Assembly: GCA_023375675.1 (NCBI GenBank)
Contig: JALQBC010000030.1
Location: 62,001-126,000 of the forward strand
Source: Cytospora piceicola
Taxonomy: Eukaryota; Ascomycota; Sordariomycetes; Diaporthales; Cytosporaceae
Length of the DNA stretch: 64,000 nt
Direction of reading: 5' to 3'
This document shows, one piece after another, positions 32,801 to 46,486 of the stretch (its first letter is position 1; each line of letters opens with the position of its first letter). The notes beneath the pieces were generated by a model. That model was not told the DNA's origin. It worked only from the letters and a program-made list of their open reading frames with translations, and made no database searches. The position numbers and the translations under genes are program-made.

Positions 32801-35800
32801 AGCCTCGTCGCCCTACCAAGTCGGAGCCTCGAAGGAGAACTGATGAGTAATGGAGGGTCATAAAACACTTACCGTCGGATCGGGGTTGGGCAGCTGCCCA
32901 ATCTTGGACAGACCCCAGAAAATAGGGTACCGAGCGAACGACCGGTCACCATACTTCTTGGACACACCCACTGCGCCAAAGCCCTTTTGGTGGATGCGCA
33001 AGTAACTCGCACCGGCATGCAACAAGTTGAAGACTAGCGTTACAAGTTAGCAGACCGAATTGAACAATAAAGGACCCCAGCTCCGGCACATGTACTCACC
33101 TGATCCGAACTGGATGTATTCCTTGACGACATCCATAGGTAGGTTGAAAACCTCCGCGACCTCCTCGCATTCCGCTGGTGTACGCATAGGCCACATGCCC
33201 TGGAATTCGGCGTTGTGCAGAGACAGTGCACATGGGATGGTGCGAGGAAGAAGGTACAAGGGGGCACAGGCGCCGTGGTAGTCGTTGATGTGGTAAAGAT
33301 CGATAGGGAATCGCCTGGTTGCCTCCGCGATACATTGGTTCCTGAGTTCTTTGATTAGCATCTTCACGCATCAAAAATACTTTAGGAGAAACTTACCAAG
33401 CAGAGTAGTAAATCGCACTCTCCATATCGTCCATACGAGGAGGGTACGGCTCAGCCTTGGTCTGCTTCCTGAATACCGGCGCGTCGAGGAGCACGAAGGT
33501 GATGTTGCCCAGCTTGTGGTACTGCACATTGATCTCATAATACTGGCCCATGATCTTGACATACATCGGCTCCGCAGGGGTATCAATAGGATAATCGATG
33601 CCGCCTACACAAGGGACGACCCAGATCAGATCTTGGTGCTTCAGCGCCGTACCCATAAGCTGCGCCATGACACCCAGACCACCAATCTTGATCTTGATGG
33701 CCCAGTCGTCGATGTTGTACTCCATCGTTGCGATAAGGATGCGCTTTCGCTTGCCACCTCCGGCAGCGGCGACCCCAGCGACGATGGACTTCTCCGAGGT
33801 GTCCTTAAAAGACCTGTCCGCAAACGCATCCTTGGCCTTGGTGACGAGCAGGGTGAAACCCGATGGCTGGGCGACACCGACCTCGTTGAACTTGATCTTG
33901 TAGAAGGAGCGCCTGAAGGCCTCGACAGCCACCATGCCTGCGAGGAGGGGGACGATCCACAAGAGAATGTACAGTGCCAGTTGCAGGTGCATGTTGCCAA
34001 CGGGGATGAGGCCGTACTTGAGGGTCGAGTCTTGCACCTGGAGTCGGTATGCCAGGTAGGGCTTCGGTGGTGCATCGGTGATGTTGATGCTGGTCTCCAC
34101 AAGAGACGATGGGGGGAGTCGCTCAAGGACACCATCGGCATCAATATCACCGAAAATGAAAGTCTGATCGGGCTGGCCGTCAGGGTTGATACCCCAGATG
34201 CTCAACTGGAAGTGTGCCGGCCACTCCGTCATAAAGTGCCAGTTCCAAATTGAGTCTGATTCATGCCTCATCTTGTTGTTGAGTCCAGCATCGTACCCAT
34301 ATTGGTTGAAAGGACCCGATGCAAAGATGTGCGGGAATCGGCGAGCGCCACCACTATAGTCGAGGTCGCCTCGCTGAACATAACTGCTGCTTCCCAGAAG
34401 CTGGGAGAAGTATTGCACAACCACGTGCACACCCTTCCACTCCTGGGCAGACGTGCCTGACCATTCCAGTTCCTTGATGGACGACGTCTTCTCATAGGGA
34501 AACCAGTCGCTGTAAGTAGAGCCCCAATTAGTTGAGTAGCGCCAGGAGGTTGCACCTGGTGCACTGTGGGTGAGCATAAGGCCGCCATCATCGTCCCTGG
34601 ACAGGAGGGTTGACGAGTAGTTGGAGCTTGTCGGGAACACGATAGGGTTGTCTGCGCCGCCGACGCGGATGAGGAAGCGGTCCACGGAATTTGTGAACGA
34701 GCCCAGATCGGAGGTCGATGCGTTCTTGAGAATGATCTGGTGGATTCCCGGGGCAAGGTCGGTGATGTTGGCGGACCAGGACCATGCGGAGGCGAGGGCC
34801 CCCGAATAATCAGGTCGGTCGTTGTACGTGACATTCAGACAGCTTACACTAGACTCGTCGAGGGAGGGAGTGAGGTCCGACTCGGTGATTGAGGTAAAGG
34901 TGATGGCCTTAGTGAACGACTTGCAGTCCATCTGAACACTGCTGCGGAACTCAACGGCGAGAGTGTTGCTCGCCTCTTTTGACTGGATCCTGAAGTCATG
35001 ACCAGGGTAGAATTTGGTGATCATGGGTGGTGGAGGTTTCCAGACGTCCACCGGGACGAACGCACGGAACTCGAAGCGTTCCATATCAAGGGACGGGGTG
35101 CAGCCGTTGTAATCGGTAGACCCATTGATGCCCAGCTTCGTTGACGAGTCCTTCAACTTTATCTCCTGGTGAGGGAAGAAAAGGTTCTTAACGGTTGTCC
35201 CGCTCGCGAAGGGTGCAATGAGGGCCGTATCCTCATCAGTACAGTCGAAAGTGTATGAGTGCGAGGCGTTGCGGTTGTGATACAGCAGCCATACTGGGCT
35301 TTCCTTGTCTAAGTCCTGGATACCGAGGAATGAGGAGCGCATGGTTGACCACAGACCGGTCTCCGTGGCAAGGCCAGAAGAACCAGGTAGGTAAATGTCT
35401 TCTGTGTGGTTAGAGAGCTGCTGTAGGTAGAACCCATCCTGCAGAACTGGGTAGTTCTCACGGAGATGATACATGTGCTTGATGATGTTCCTAACGGGGT
35501 GGCTTGGGTCCCGATGGTCGTAGGATACTGTGGGGTCATGACATCCCAGCGTAGAGTCGTTGAGCGGCATCTTGTAATAGAGCTCAGCCGGGAGAGAGTA
35601 GCAGCCGTGAGCTTGCCAGGCGGGACTTCCAGAAATGGGTTGGCGACCGAACATATAGTTCGACGCAGTGTTATCGAGGACGTAGAATGCCTGTTCTTCA
35701 CCCCAGAGAAGCAGCGGGATGCCGGGCATGTGCAGGGTGGTGATGAACAAGCCCAGAAGATTTCTTTCGACGCCCATAGTGATTGCAGGCCAACGGAAGA

Positions 35801-37333
35801 CATCCTGATTCACAGCTCCGTACATGTGTCGGGGGTCGAATTTGCCTGTCTCGGCGTTCAAGAAGTCGTTTGTCGTGAGCATGACGTTCCAAGCCGAAAC
35901 CCAGTTCTTCGCAAGATCATAACCAGCCTCCATGCTACCGTCCATACCCAGGAATCGCAGCATATTTCGGTATATGGAATAGTGGAATGCCGCGCCGTCG
36001 AGAGCGTTCTGGCCTTTATCCCGGATGAAAATGTCCATACCCTCCGCCGTCTCGCTTGTCAAGTTGACAGACACCTGGGAGTCACTCATGTACTGTTCTG
36101 GCAGACGACCACGGCCGAGATAGATAGAACCCATTGTGTTACCACCTGTGATTTCACCGGCAATGAAGAAGTTTGTCTTGTTCACTCCTCTGGCACACTC
36201 CCGAAGGTTGGCTGAGTATTTGGCCTGAGCGTCCACTGTAACCTGGGTCGCCTTATCGTATCGGAAACCGTCGATATCCAGCATTTGGATGGAGAGACAC
36301 GAGAAGAGCGACAACCTCTCCAGAATGTCAGGAACCCACTCGCGCAGTCGATCTTGGACGGAAGCAAACTTGGTGAACTGACGACGGTAATCGGGATACA
36401 CGCCGAAAGCCTCGGTATCACCATACTGGTCGAAGTCGCCATCGTAGCAACCGCCGAAGGTATCGAACACGGCGTTTCCAGCCTCGGTTCCATTGTCAAA
36501 GTACAGCCTCGGGAGGGCATGGCAAGTATCGTTGTACTTAGTACCGAAGTGCCAATCCATATACCGTCTTGGAGTCTTCCAAAGGGCCTCGTGCTCGTGC
36601 TCTGGAACGAATGGTGCCGAAACGTTGAGATATCCTTTGAAACCTATCAAATCTCCCATGGTGGAAACAGTGTTGTCCATGACAACATACCTATACACAT
36701 GGGCGATCAGTAGCTGAAGGATGATATGGACATAGAATGCCGACGCTGAGGTCTGCGCCGTAGCCAGCTCGAGACTGATAGCGGGCACTTTGCGCAATGT
36801 CGGGCTGATGAGCCGGGGAGGGCCGGTGCCACTTACATGTTCCGCGCATGAATTTCGTCGATCGCATTGCGCCAAGCTGTGATGTTGCCGAAATGTTGAT
36901 CCAGAAGTGTCTGGTCCAGCGGCGAATATGAATCTGCTGCGTAAGGCTGATTGATGTAGGGCGATCCAGCTATGTAGATAGCTTTGATACCAATGCCCTG
37001 GATATAATCCAAAGTGTCTACCAACCCTTGGATATCACCGCCGAACCTGAGCTGTGTGCCCATGATATCCTGCTCGAACACGCTGCCGTTGGCATTGTCA
37101 TTTGTTGGGTCGCCGTTGACGAATCTGTCGAGGAAAAGGGTATAGAACGGAAACCTCCAGTTATCGGGGGATTCTGCGAAGGTGTGGTTTTCCCACATCC
37201 CCGAATACTCAGAAGGATCCGCCGCATTCTCGTTTGTGTTGAGGTTCCAATCGACGAACTCGGGGTCGTAATGCAGTGCCTGGGCTGGGAGGAGAGCGCC
37301 CAGAAGGAGAATCAAGCTCTCCGGGACTAACAT
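29884..37333 (-). CDS. AGS1: Alpha-1,3-glucan synthase
   Basis: Six exons leftward: 37333-36837, 36690-33397, 33341-33100, 33033-32873, 32783-32544 and 32478-29884, in phase, giving 2342 aa, close to the ~2400 usual for Ags/Mok1. It makes cell-wall alpha-1,3-glucan at the plasma membrane. A signal peptide (to about 20) is followed by an extracellular GH13 domain (nucleophile region [13 protein letters not shown] near 306, acid GEITGG near 341). A membrane span lies near 1068-1090 ([20 protein letters not shown]), then the cytosolic GT5 synthase ([11 protein letters not shown] near 1155, [16 protein letters not shown] near 1532), a Ser-rich linker, and a multi-span C-terminus from about 1907. 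All hallmark parts are intact. Alpha-1,3-glucan masks the wall from host recognition in several pathogens. Confidence 0.95.
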
Positions 37334-40300
37334 GTTGCAGGTCCCTCAGTGGGCCTCGAAACACTCATGTATGTGAAGTTGGTTGTTGTGATGGCGCTCA
37401 CTCTTGCATAGAACGTCGATACAGGAAAGGGAAACAGAAAGAAAAGCGAGTGTGTGTGAAGATGTGAGCGAGTGACGATGGTAAACAACCAACAGGAAGA
37501 TGACAACAAGCACACCTCACAGATGACGACACAGGTAAAGAGTCAAAAGGCACGATAGAGAAAGATGGAAAATAAGGCCGCCTCAAAAGGCACGACAGAA
37601 AGTTGACTATGAGCGTCCGGGAGGTTGCTTCCCGGAGTTGACCCGTGGGTCTCTGGTCCACCAAGGATACGAGGCCGAGGTCGTGGCTTTGCCGCCATGA
37701 TGCATGGTGACGATACAAGGAGAGGACCTTTTGGGACCTCTGCTGAGACTTGATGCAAGGGAACCAGGCTGAGAAGATGAACGGACCCAGAAATATTCCT
37801 GGTTGCGGCTAACATGCCAGGCATGTTCGTGGCAGACGGGCCCATTTTGGTGAAATCTACCAAACAAGCGTCTCAAGCGAAGGACTCGGGCGGCCTAATT
37901 CCACATTTCTGAGGCTTCGTCCTTGAGGTGTCTCCATGATGGCTCCCTAGCGATGGGAAAGTGAGCCTTGGTCTTCCTCGATATCATTGATGGTGAGGTG
38001 GGTGGGTTTCCTGATGAAGATGCCCAGATGCCCAGTTGCATGCATGAGATAAACATCAGAGTGGGGGTTGGCCTGAGCCGCTTCATGAGGTTGCATCGCT
38101 TGCGAGAGATAGGAAAGACCGGGTATCAGGGCAAACACGAGTTCTGGAGCCAGACTACCTACCTACCTAGTAACGTGGTAGCGTCTTGGTTCTTCTCGTA
38201 AACAACGATGACATTTGCAGCTGACTTCAAGGGTCAGGCCAGGTACGGGGTACGGATCCGTACAAAGGGCTGCTGTGTAGTGGGGATGGGGTTGGTAGGA
38301 AGCGGATGAGGCAAGCACCCCGACCTCTATCGATATCGAGGCTCCAATCTGAGGACAAAGCTAACTGATCCAACGTAGATCACGCAAGGTTGATGATCCG
38401 AGTTGAGTCGGGGGATTTGCCCAGTGTGAGCCTGTTTTGTGGGAACCAAGGTACCGAAGTGGATGCTCAACCTTATTCAGGAGGTCGTTTTATAGTCTGA
38501 CCCACGCCCGCACCGTCCTCTCTGGGTTCACTTTTGGCTTAGCACAGGCAGGAGGTAAGCACAGGTTTTTGTTGAAGAGAGCAGACCTCATGGGACAACG
38601 GCTGGGACACGGCTGAGACACGGCAAAAAGGTTCCATACGTTCGGAAGCGACGTTGGTTCCCCTTGGTGCCCGTCCACGTGCCTATTGTACCGTTTGTGC
38701 CATTTTTGCCGCTTGTGCCGTTCTCCCGTTGTGCCGTGAAAATTTTGACTGAACGACTGCCGCGCTGGCGCGTCCTTGGAGCCGGCAAGCCAGAGAACCG
38801 TCGAGGTTCGGCACATCCTGCAATACCTGATAATTGACATGCATTGGGCTTTGACCTCTGCCCTGGCCCTGGCCAACCGCAGACGGCTTTAAATAGATAC
38901 AGTGGAGCGAGCAGGGTAAACGTTTTGTCTCGTCGCGCCGGCTTTTCATCACCACCGTGGCACAGCCCACATCGCAACAATGTGTGGAGCAGCTACCGAG
39001 GAACACTAGGCGTTCGCCCGGTCGCTCGAGTCGACTAGGCAGTGGCGTGAGGCGTCTAGGCATGAGTGAGCATGTTCTCGGCTCGAGACAGCGCGCGCTG
39101 GCGTGGATGACTGCGTACTAGTTGCCTGAGGGGAAGGCTGGCTGGCAAGCCTGGCCTGGCAAGTAAGCAAGCAGAGCAGGGGAAGTGAGCCCGCCTGGCC
39201 TGGTAGCCCTAGGTAGGTAGGTAAAAGGAGGCTGCTCGACTGAAAACTTTGCTCTATCGGTTGATAGACACGTCAAGCAAGCGCGCGCAAGCGGGGGGGA
39301 CGGCAGGACGGCAGGACGGGTAGCTTTTTTTTTTTTCCCCTCCCCTTTAGCAAGCCATGGATATGGTAATTGGGGAAATTTGAAGGCGTTGATCGGTGCC
39401 GCTATGGACGACAAGACTGATACTGTGATACGGTAGGTGATAGGTACCGTACTGATGGCGTTGTTGGTGGTTAGTCGTGATAGGTAGTGTGCGATGTGAC
39501 AGTGATGATGATGTCGATAAGGAAAGAAGTGATGTTAGTGGCTGTGAGTTGGTGGAGAAAGCCACATATAAATCCACATGGACTTCATTGGGGGGCGATT
39601 CGGTGGGTGCAGTTCAGCAGTGTACTGTAGGTACCAGGGCACCTACCACAGTAGGTACTGCGTATGTTCAGTGGGCGCAGCGTGTGTTCAGTGGGTTCAG
39701 TCAGCGTCCCAGTGCTTCGCAATACGGCTAAAAACCCGAACCCTGATGATCATCATAATCATCGTAATCATCATGATCCTCATGTCACTCTTTCTCATTG
39801 TCCGGGTACTCCAGATGTCACTCCCTCCATCCCCCCATCCCCCACCGTTTACCTACCCCCCCAGCCCCCGGGGGCCTCGGATCAATGAGATGTTTTCGCC
39901 AAGGGCATCCGGATCTTCAACGAGGCAAAAACAAAAACTAGCATTTTACAAAGGCACGACAACGTGCAAAATAAGTATTAGGGTTTATTGGTCTCCGAGT
40001 CGATCACGCCGAAGACCACAACCCTTGTTGGTCTGCTGTCGGACTACCTATTGCCCACCACCTTCGGGACGCGTTAGGACAAAAGCCGACCCTAAACTGT
40101 AGTTTCCAGTGAAGACAATGCCAGTGCCCAGGTGGTTGATGAACACTGCCTGAACTGCCTAGGTCCTAGGTTCCCTCTCGGGTTCTGCGGGCACGATGCC
40201 TTCGGGAGACAAGGAGCTCCCGGGTACGGGTGGGATGTTGCCCGAGAAATTCTTTTGCAAAGTAAACACAGACCTAGGCATACTGTTTCGGTTATGAAGT

Positions 40301-42156
40301 TTCTCTCTAGGGTCTTACTAATAATAATACACCACACCCCACGTCGGATACGGAGTACGTCCGGGCCTTCTTCAAAGCTTGGAACCTTGGAAACACTGTT
40401 GCGATGGCCGATCCGCCGCATCCGAGTTCTGTCCTGCTGAGCAGCCTGGGTCATGACACAGCACAGCCAAACAGCCCATACCCGGTAGTATACAGGTATA
40501 CTGTGTCTGTGTGTATAGGTGCCAAATGCCCCAGGTGCCGGCTGCCCGGGTACCTGGCTAGTTGCGGAAGGCCCGACCATAGACGTTGAAACTACCCTTA
40601 GACTAGAAGAAGGTGAACGAGAGAAAAAAGAAAAAGAGGAGAGAAAAAGGGGGGAGGTGAAAAAAAGGAACAAGTAAATTGAACGAACACTGTCGTAATG
40701 TATTTGCTTCTGACGATAACGACAATGTCGTACTGCGTCTTATCAGCAGCCTATTGGCATCCGAGCGTCCTAGGGTTGTCCCCTTGAGGAAATAGAGGCC
40801 CCTGCACATCCCCCCCTCTCTAATCAGTAAAACACCACTCAGCACCTGGGCATACATACCCTAGGTTTGTAGGTAGCTTGCAGATGTTGCAGTATCGTCA
40901 CGTTACCAGACTGTCAGAGAAATGATATACATACATACTACGTATCATTTTATTTTTTCTTAAATTCAAAATTCAGAATGCTGACTGACAGGAGACGATC
41001 TCCAGTCAAGGGATAAGAACAGGTTTTCAGAACCAACATTCAATACCAGGGGGGTTGGAGACATCTGGAGGGGGGTTGGGCTGAGCCACTTTCCATACGA
41101 ATTGATTACTGTAGGTAGAAAATGATCTAGACGTCCTCCTATCCATCTTGATTGACCACGAACGTTATGTCCTCACCGCCCTCCCCAGGTGAACAGATAC
41201 CTCGGCAGCCCTCAAGGGAAATGCATCAGTCCCCTCCCACTCCCACAGACCCCTCAAGTGCTAGGCTTTCAAGGTTGTTCGCCGGTCAAGAATGAGTCTG
41301 AGAGTCGAATGATCCAGAAGGCATGCCCGATCAGAGGCGCCGACGATCATTACCACACTCGTCAATGTTGTTGTCAACAAGTGAAGAAGTCGCCGACGCC
41401 TGACAGTCACAGAAACTTCCCTTCCCAAAATATCCCTTCAAAGGGTCAGCTCCGACATCCTCATCCCTGAGCCTGCCCTCAATACACAGTACGTTCCCCT
41501 GATTTTGTGTTTTTTTGCCTAGGCGGCGAGGGGAGCCCTGATGCATCTGTCGATCTAGAACCTCTTGGAAATGGTATTTCTCACCACAAGGGGCGAAGTT
41601 TGGAGAGATTCTAGGGTATTGCCAGACAGAATATGACTCCTGCCGTCCCATGGCTGGAGCAGAGCAGAATTCGGAATCCTGTTTTGTCATACCCTGGTCC
41701 CAGATGCCCCCGAGAATGTGAGTATTCATGCGCAAAGCCCTGTAGACGTTGAACTCAATCCGAAGCACAACATGTCAGGGTGAAGAAGTAAATACGAGCC
41801 TGTGGTGGGTAACATTGAAACGTGCCGGGAACATGCCTGAGGTCATCTCTTGGCGTCAAGGGCGGTAAAGACGAAGCAATAGCTGAGTAAGTACTCACGA
41901 ATAAGCTTATTGTTATTATTAGTAGGATCAAGTGGGTTTACCCTCGCCCGCCCGTCGTGTCCAGAACCTTAAAGCCTTGAGTAGCGGCCCTCCGCCATGG
42001 CGTTTGTGCCGACTGGTACTGGCTTCCGTCTCCCCGCCTTGGAAAGCATTCTTGGCTACTATTTTCTTTACTTTTTTTGACCTCTGGAGGCTGCTGCTGC
42101 GTCGCCGTCAGCGCAAGGAATAGACCCTGGCACGTGTTACCGTGCTTGGTCAGCTA
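37334..42156. other. Gene-poor 4.8 kb upstream of AGS1
   Basis: No coding region is supported. It contains the AGS1 promoter and a T run near 39326-39338, plus short AGGTACCT-type words near 38157 and 39205. Several open frames of 80-190 codons overlap each other on both strands without recognisable domains; I reject them. Confidence 0.6.
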
Positions 42157-42164
42157 CTCCTATC
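42157..42164. repeat. Target-site duplication, left (CTCCTATC)
   Basis: Eight bases directly outside the left inverted end of the transposon, repeated exactly at 45880-45887. An 8-bp duplication fits hAT-type insertion. Confidence 0.8.
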
Positions 42165-42184
42165 GGTATTTAAGAAAGGGTAAA
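42165..42184 (+). repeat. Left terminal inverted repeat of the transposon
   Basis: GGTATTTAAGAAAGGGTAAA. It matches the reverse complement of the right end at 45860-45879 at 19 of 20 positions; the one difference (TAAG for TGAG) is a C-to-T change in CpA context on the other strand, the RIP signature. Confidence 0.85.
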
Positions 42185-45100
42185 CTGCTAACCTGATCTG
42201 GAATCGTGTCAGCTAAGTCTTAGACTAGCAGGGTGCTACTAAGACTTATATATAACCGTGCTTACGGCCTATATTTCCGTTATACCTAGACGCGCCTAGT
42301 TATAACAATAGCTATTAAGGCAGGCCCCCTATTGCTATTTCTATCTCGGTAGAAATACCGTATATAGTGTTATCGTCTGTAGGTACGTTCTACATATAAA
42401 GTCTATATATTAGCCTTAGAATCGTTCCTCTTAATAGAGTGCTAGCTAGGCTACCGCCGCTATACCTACTTAAGATAAGCGCGCTAGAGGAAATACTATA
42501 ATAGCTATAAGACTATTAGCTAGTAAAATAGCACGTAGCAGACTTATTAAAGGTATTAGGGACTCCTTATATATGCTACTACAGTATAGTATTAACCCTT
42601 TATAACGTAGTAAATAAAGCTATCGTAAGCGCCGTTATAACCTTTAGCCGTGCTCTTTTTAGTGTTATAGACGCTACCGTAGTAGTATATAACGCCTGTT
42701 TAGCGTAGACTATAAAGCTTACTTATAGGGACCTGCCGCCTGATATTATATATAAACTTCCTGTAGAGGAAGCAGGTATACTTAGCTATAATTAGTTATA
42801 TATTATAAGTACTGCCGGCCGTTAAAAGGTCGCTAGCGGAGGGGGTATCGCAGGTAAAGGCATCGCAGTAAGTATACTTGTAAAAGGGGGTTATCGCGTA
42901 GGAGGTTTCGTAGGTTATCGCGCGGGGCCTATAGAGGGAGATAAGGTTATCGCTTATTAAATATATTTATTAGTAAATACTATATAAACAGCTTTAAAGT
43001 TACACCCGGTTATACTCACTTACGTAGGCGCGATAGGTATGCCTAACTATACTACTCTAGGTACTATCGCAGACCTCGCCGTTACTATTACTGCCGAGAA
43101 AAGGCCTTATATATTCGTAGCTTCCTATATAGAACGGTTATCTAGGCTTCTTATAATCTGTAGTAAAAACTCGCCTTAATCGCTAATAGCCTATAACAGT
43201 TTTACTAAACTATACTACGTAGCTTACAGCTATTCTACCTACTTAAACTAGATCTCTTTCGCCTTAACGCGGTTAGTTTACGACTTACATATAAGGGCCT
43301 AATAACGTCTAAGGGTATCGTTAGTCTATAGCTACTTTAATAGTATAGGAATCGTAGTATTACTTACTTCTATTCCTTATATACTAGCTTTATTTTACTT
43401 TAAACGTAATCGATAAGAAGGTTGTTAAAAGTCTAATAGTAAATAAGCTAGCCGTTCTACGTAAAAGGCGCGTAGACCTACTTGAACTATACCTCGGTAA
43501 TCTTCTCGCTTTTATATAAATACTTTCGCTATATACAGGTATAAAACAGCTGCTACCGTCGCTAAAATCGGCAGAGGTATTTAAGCTTATAGACGTTAGC
43601 CTTATAAAAGAAGGTATCGCTATTCTCGTTGTCGTTTTTAGCCCTTTATATCTGCTCTATCTAGCGCTGTTATAGGGTAGTAGGGATAGTAGTAAAGTAG
43701 CTAAAATAAGCGGCGAGGTTTAGTATCTTCTTAATAGACTCTTTAGCCGTTACGCCTTAGGCTTTTTTATACTATTGTACATATATGTTAAACGCGTGTT
43801 AGGCGGTTTCTAATAGGGTGTACTTATTTATCTCCCCCTTTACCCTATCCCTCTTTAAATAGCTGTAGAAGCTTTCTAACGGCGATATCGTAGATATCTA
43901 GAGAAGAATCGGCATATAAAATCTAATACGAAACTTACACGTTAGTAAAAAAGGTTATATAGTAAGGGCTTAGGCAAAACACTAAAAGTAAAACTTACCT
44001 CGCCTACGATACCTACCTAAAGTTTTCACTATCTAATAGCTTCTTTTAAAGGTATACCTTCTATACCTTATACGTTTTAGGTACGGCGTTAACAGCCTTT
44101 TAGCAAAACAGCCTATATTCCTCCTCGTTAACCGTATTATATATTGCTTTTTAGTGCTATTTACAGGTAACGTTAAAAGCCCTTCTAGGTATACGCTTTT
44201 CTACTACCTTCGTTTAGTATTTTTAACAGAGTAGTAAGATAACCTATTTGTCTTAACTATAACGTAAGAAATTACGAAAGCCTCGCTGTTTAGTACTAGA
44301 ATCGTCGTTTATTACCTATTCTGGCTCTTAGCCTAGTACTAGCTGCTTAATAGCAGCTAAACAATCTTCGATCACCTACGCGTGCTAGCTTTATGTTAGA
44401 AAAAAGACGCCCTACCTTTAACAGCCGTAGTTATTACGAGCTTAGATAGTAAAGAGATACTAGCCTAAACGGTTAGTTTTATATAAGCTATTAAGTAGTA
44501 TAAAACGGCCGTAGCTCTAAAGGGTACCGCTTATAAAAGCATCTAGCTTAAGCGGTATAAACACTAGGCTGTAAAATACCTTTTTCTCCTCCCCTGCCGT
44601 ATAATTATATAAGTTAATAGCTATATAAGGTAGTTTCTCGTTTTACAACTACGTAAAGATATCGTCGCGCTTAATTATAGTAAGTCTTAGTCCTTTAAAC
44701 TTATTAAAAGAGAAACTTACTAATACTACTACTTAACGTAACGTTTCACCTATTGCTGCCGTGCGAAGCTATCGTTAATCGTCGCCTCTTTTACTACCTT
44801 CTTTACTCGAATCGATTTCTCTTAGTTACGAAAGATAGCTAAGTTAATAGGCTACGCGTCGCAGGCCTTACATAATTTTACTTTACGCTATAACTCGGCG
44901 TCCTTCTTCTATATACTGTTTACCTAACCTTTCTCGAAGCCGTAGCCGCGTTCGAGATATCTTTTAATAGCGTTAGCTAGGCTGTAAGAGTAGTAAGCGC
45001 TATTATAGTACATTAGGTCGTAGTTATTATTATAGAAACTGTAGTACCTAAATAAAACCTTCTTACCGGTTAGCACTCTTTATTTTATAGCAGTTTACAC

Positions 45101-45859
45101 CTACTTATAGAGTCTAAGTCGTCTGTTAACTTTTACCCGGCTACCTTAAACGTCTTTATTACTACTATGCGTGCGGGGTATACGGTATAGCTGTTACCTA
45201 TCTTATATTTAATACCTTTACCCCTCGATTTTATATGCTATTAATAATATTTACAGAAGTAATATTTAATAATAAATAGGCTGTTAGCGGTAGCAGCCTT
45301 AGGCGATTTACTATACGTATTACTAGCTCTTTTCTTTAACTAGACGTTAGTAAGGAAGTCTTATAAAAGCAGGTAGTCGGCCGGAATAACCTTTACGACG
45401 TCGTTATCTTTAGGCTCGAAGCCGACGTGCCGTTATCGTTATTTAGGCACGGCGTCGGCGTTATAAGGTAGGTATTAGCTAAGTTAGGTAGGATATAGCT
45501 CTGTGTGTTAAATAGCTATACTAATAAATAAATAAAACACTATAGGTTACGATCGTAATAGTTAGGCGGCGGGGCGATAATAATAGGTAGGTCGTTAGCG
45601 ACTACGCCTGCTCGGCCGCCTATATATCTATAGTAATAAAGTAAGCCTATCGCGTTAAGAATAACGTAATCTATAGTAGTATAGATTAACGCGACTGTTT
45701 ATATTCCTCTCGCGATATTACGGCTTTAGCGGCGCCGCTAGGGGGGGGGTGTCTTAGCCTCGAGGGCCGTGGGCGAGCCGGCGCCCTGCTAATCGAGCGC
45801 CGTCACACGCTAAATTAGGTGGCGCTGCGCTCGGCCCTCGGCCCCCGGTTCTCCCACCC

Positions 45860-45879
45860 TTTACCCTTTCTCAAATACC
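45860..45879 (-). repeat. Right terminal inverted repeat of the transposon
   Basis: On the + strand TTTACCCTTTCTCAAATACC; its reverse complement pairs with the left end at 42165-42184 (19 of 20). Confidence 0.85.
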
Positions 45880-45887
45880 CTCCTATC
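45880..45887. repeat. Target-site duplication, right (CTCCTATC)
   Basis: Exact second copy of the 8 bases at 42157-42164, directly outside the right inverted end. Confidence 0.8.
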
Positions 45888-46486
45888 GAGTTCTACGCCA
45901 ACTGTAGCGGAAAGGGACCTTGAGCTCGAGGATGGGTGAAACTGGTGTCTAACACCTCAAACGAATACCGGTACCTATGTAGGGCTTGACGAGGCCCAAT
46001 GCTGCCGCGCCTTTGATGTCTATGATGCTCCCCGGCCGAAAGGACCTTAGGGCCAACTAGTTGTTAGTTGTCTCACATGACAACACCAGAAATCCTCCGA
46101 GTGAAAGCCTCTAGCACATGTGCCGGTAGACAGGCATGCCTTACAGCGCTAAAACAAAGTCGGCCTCGCTTCCAGAATGGTGGCTTGAGTTTTCCTTTTC
46201 CGGAAATGTTCTGCGAAGCGGTCACTCGACCTGCAGCCCAGGTCCCAGCTTACAGGATTTCGGTACTTCTTAGCGTAGGAAGACGGCTGGGTCGATAGTC
46301 ACTCCATGGCAATATCGCCATGATTACTGGCGGTTCGATATGATTCCTGATGATTCTTGACTCTCCTATAGCTGTGCATGTGATGACAAGAGACGGGTGT
46401 ATACGTCAGGGGGATATGACATCTGGAACGCCATTGAGGATCAAGAGGCATTGCGATTAGCCCACCTCCTTCCTAAACTTTCAAGA

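Larger units (their letters stand above)
42165..45879. mobile_element. RIP-degenerate DNA transposon, probably hAT superfamily
   Basis: A 3,715-bp element bounded by 20-bp inverted ends and an exact 8-bp target duplication (CTCCTATC). Its core, about 42230-45740, has no open frame of any length on either strand. It is packed with TpA while CpA and TpG are scarce; CpG remains common. In one sample row, 43141-43200, I count 10 TpA, 1 CpA and 1 TpG. This is the mark of repeat-induced point mutation, so the transposase gene is dead. The 8-bp duplication and short inverted ends fit hAT elements such as fungal Restless-type transposons; Mutator-like elements (usually 9 bp) are the alternative. The right subterminal part, 45740-45859, is GC-rich, with inverted GAGGGCCG/CGGCCCTC words, and appears spared. 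Confidence 0.85.

Noticed and set aside
33351..36717. Several + strand frames of 100-300 codons
   Set aside because: All lie antisense to the GH13 and linker coding exons of AGS1.
39578..40673. Overlapping frames of 174 and 193 codons on opposite strands
   Set aside because: Low-complexity, with no start context, domain or splice support; they lie in the gene-poor island.
42230..45740. Possible AT-rich centromere-like or mitochondrial insert
   Set aside because: Exact inverted ends and target duplication plus the CpA/TpG loss explain it as a RIP-mutated transposon.
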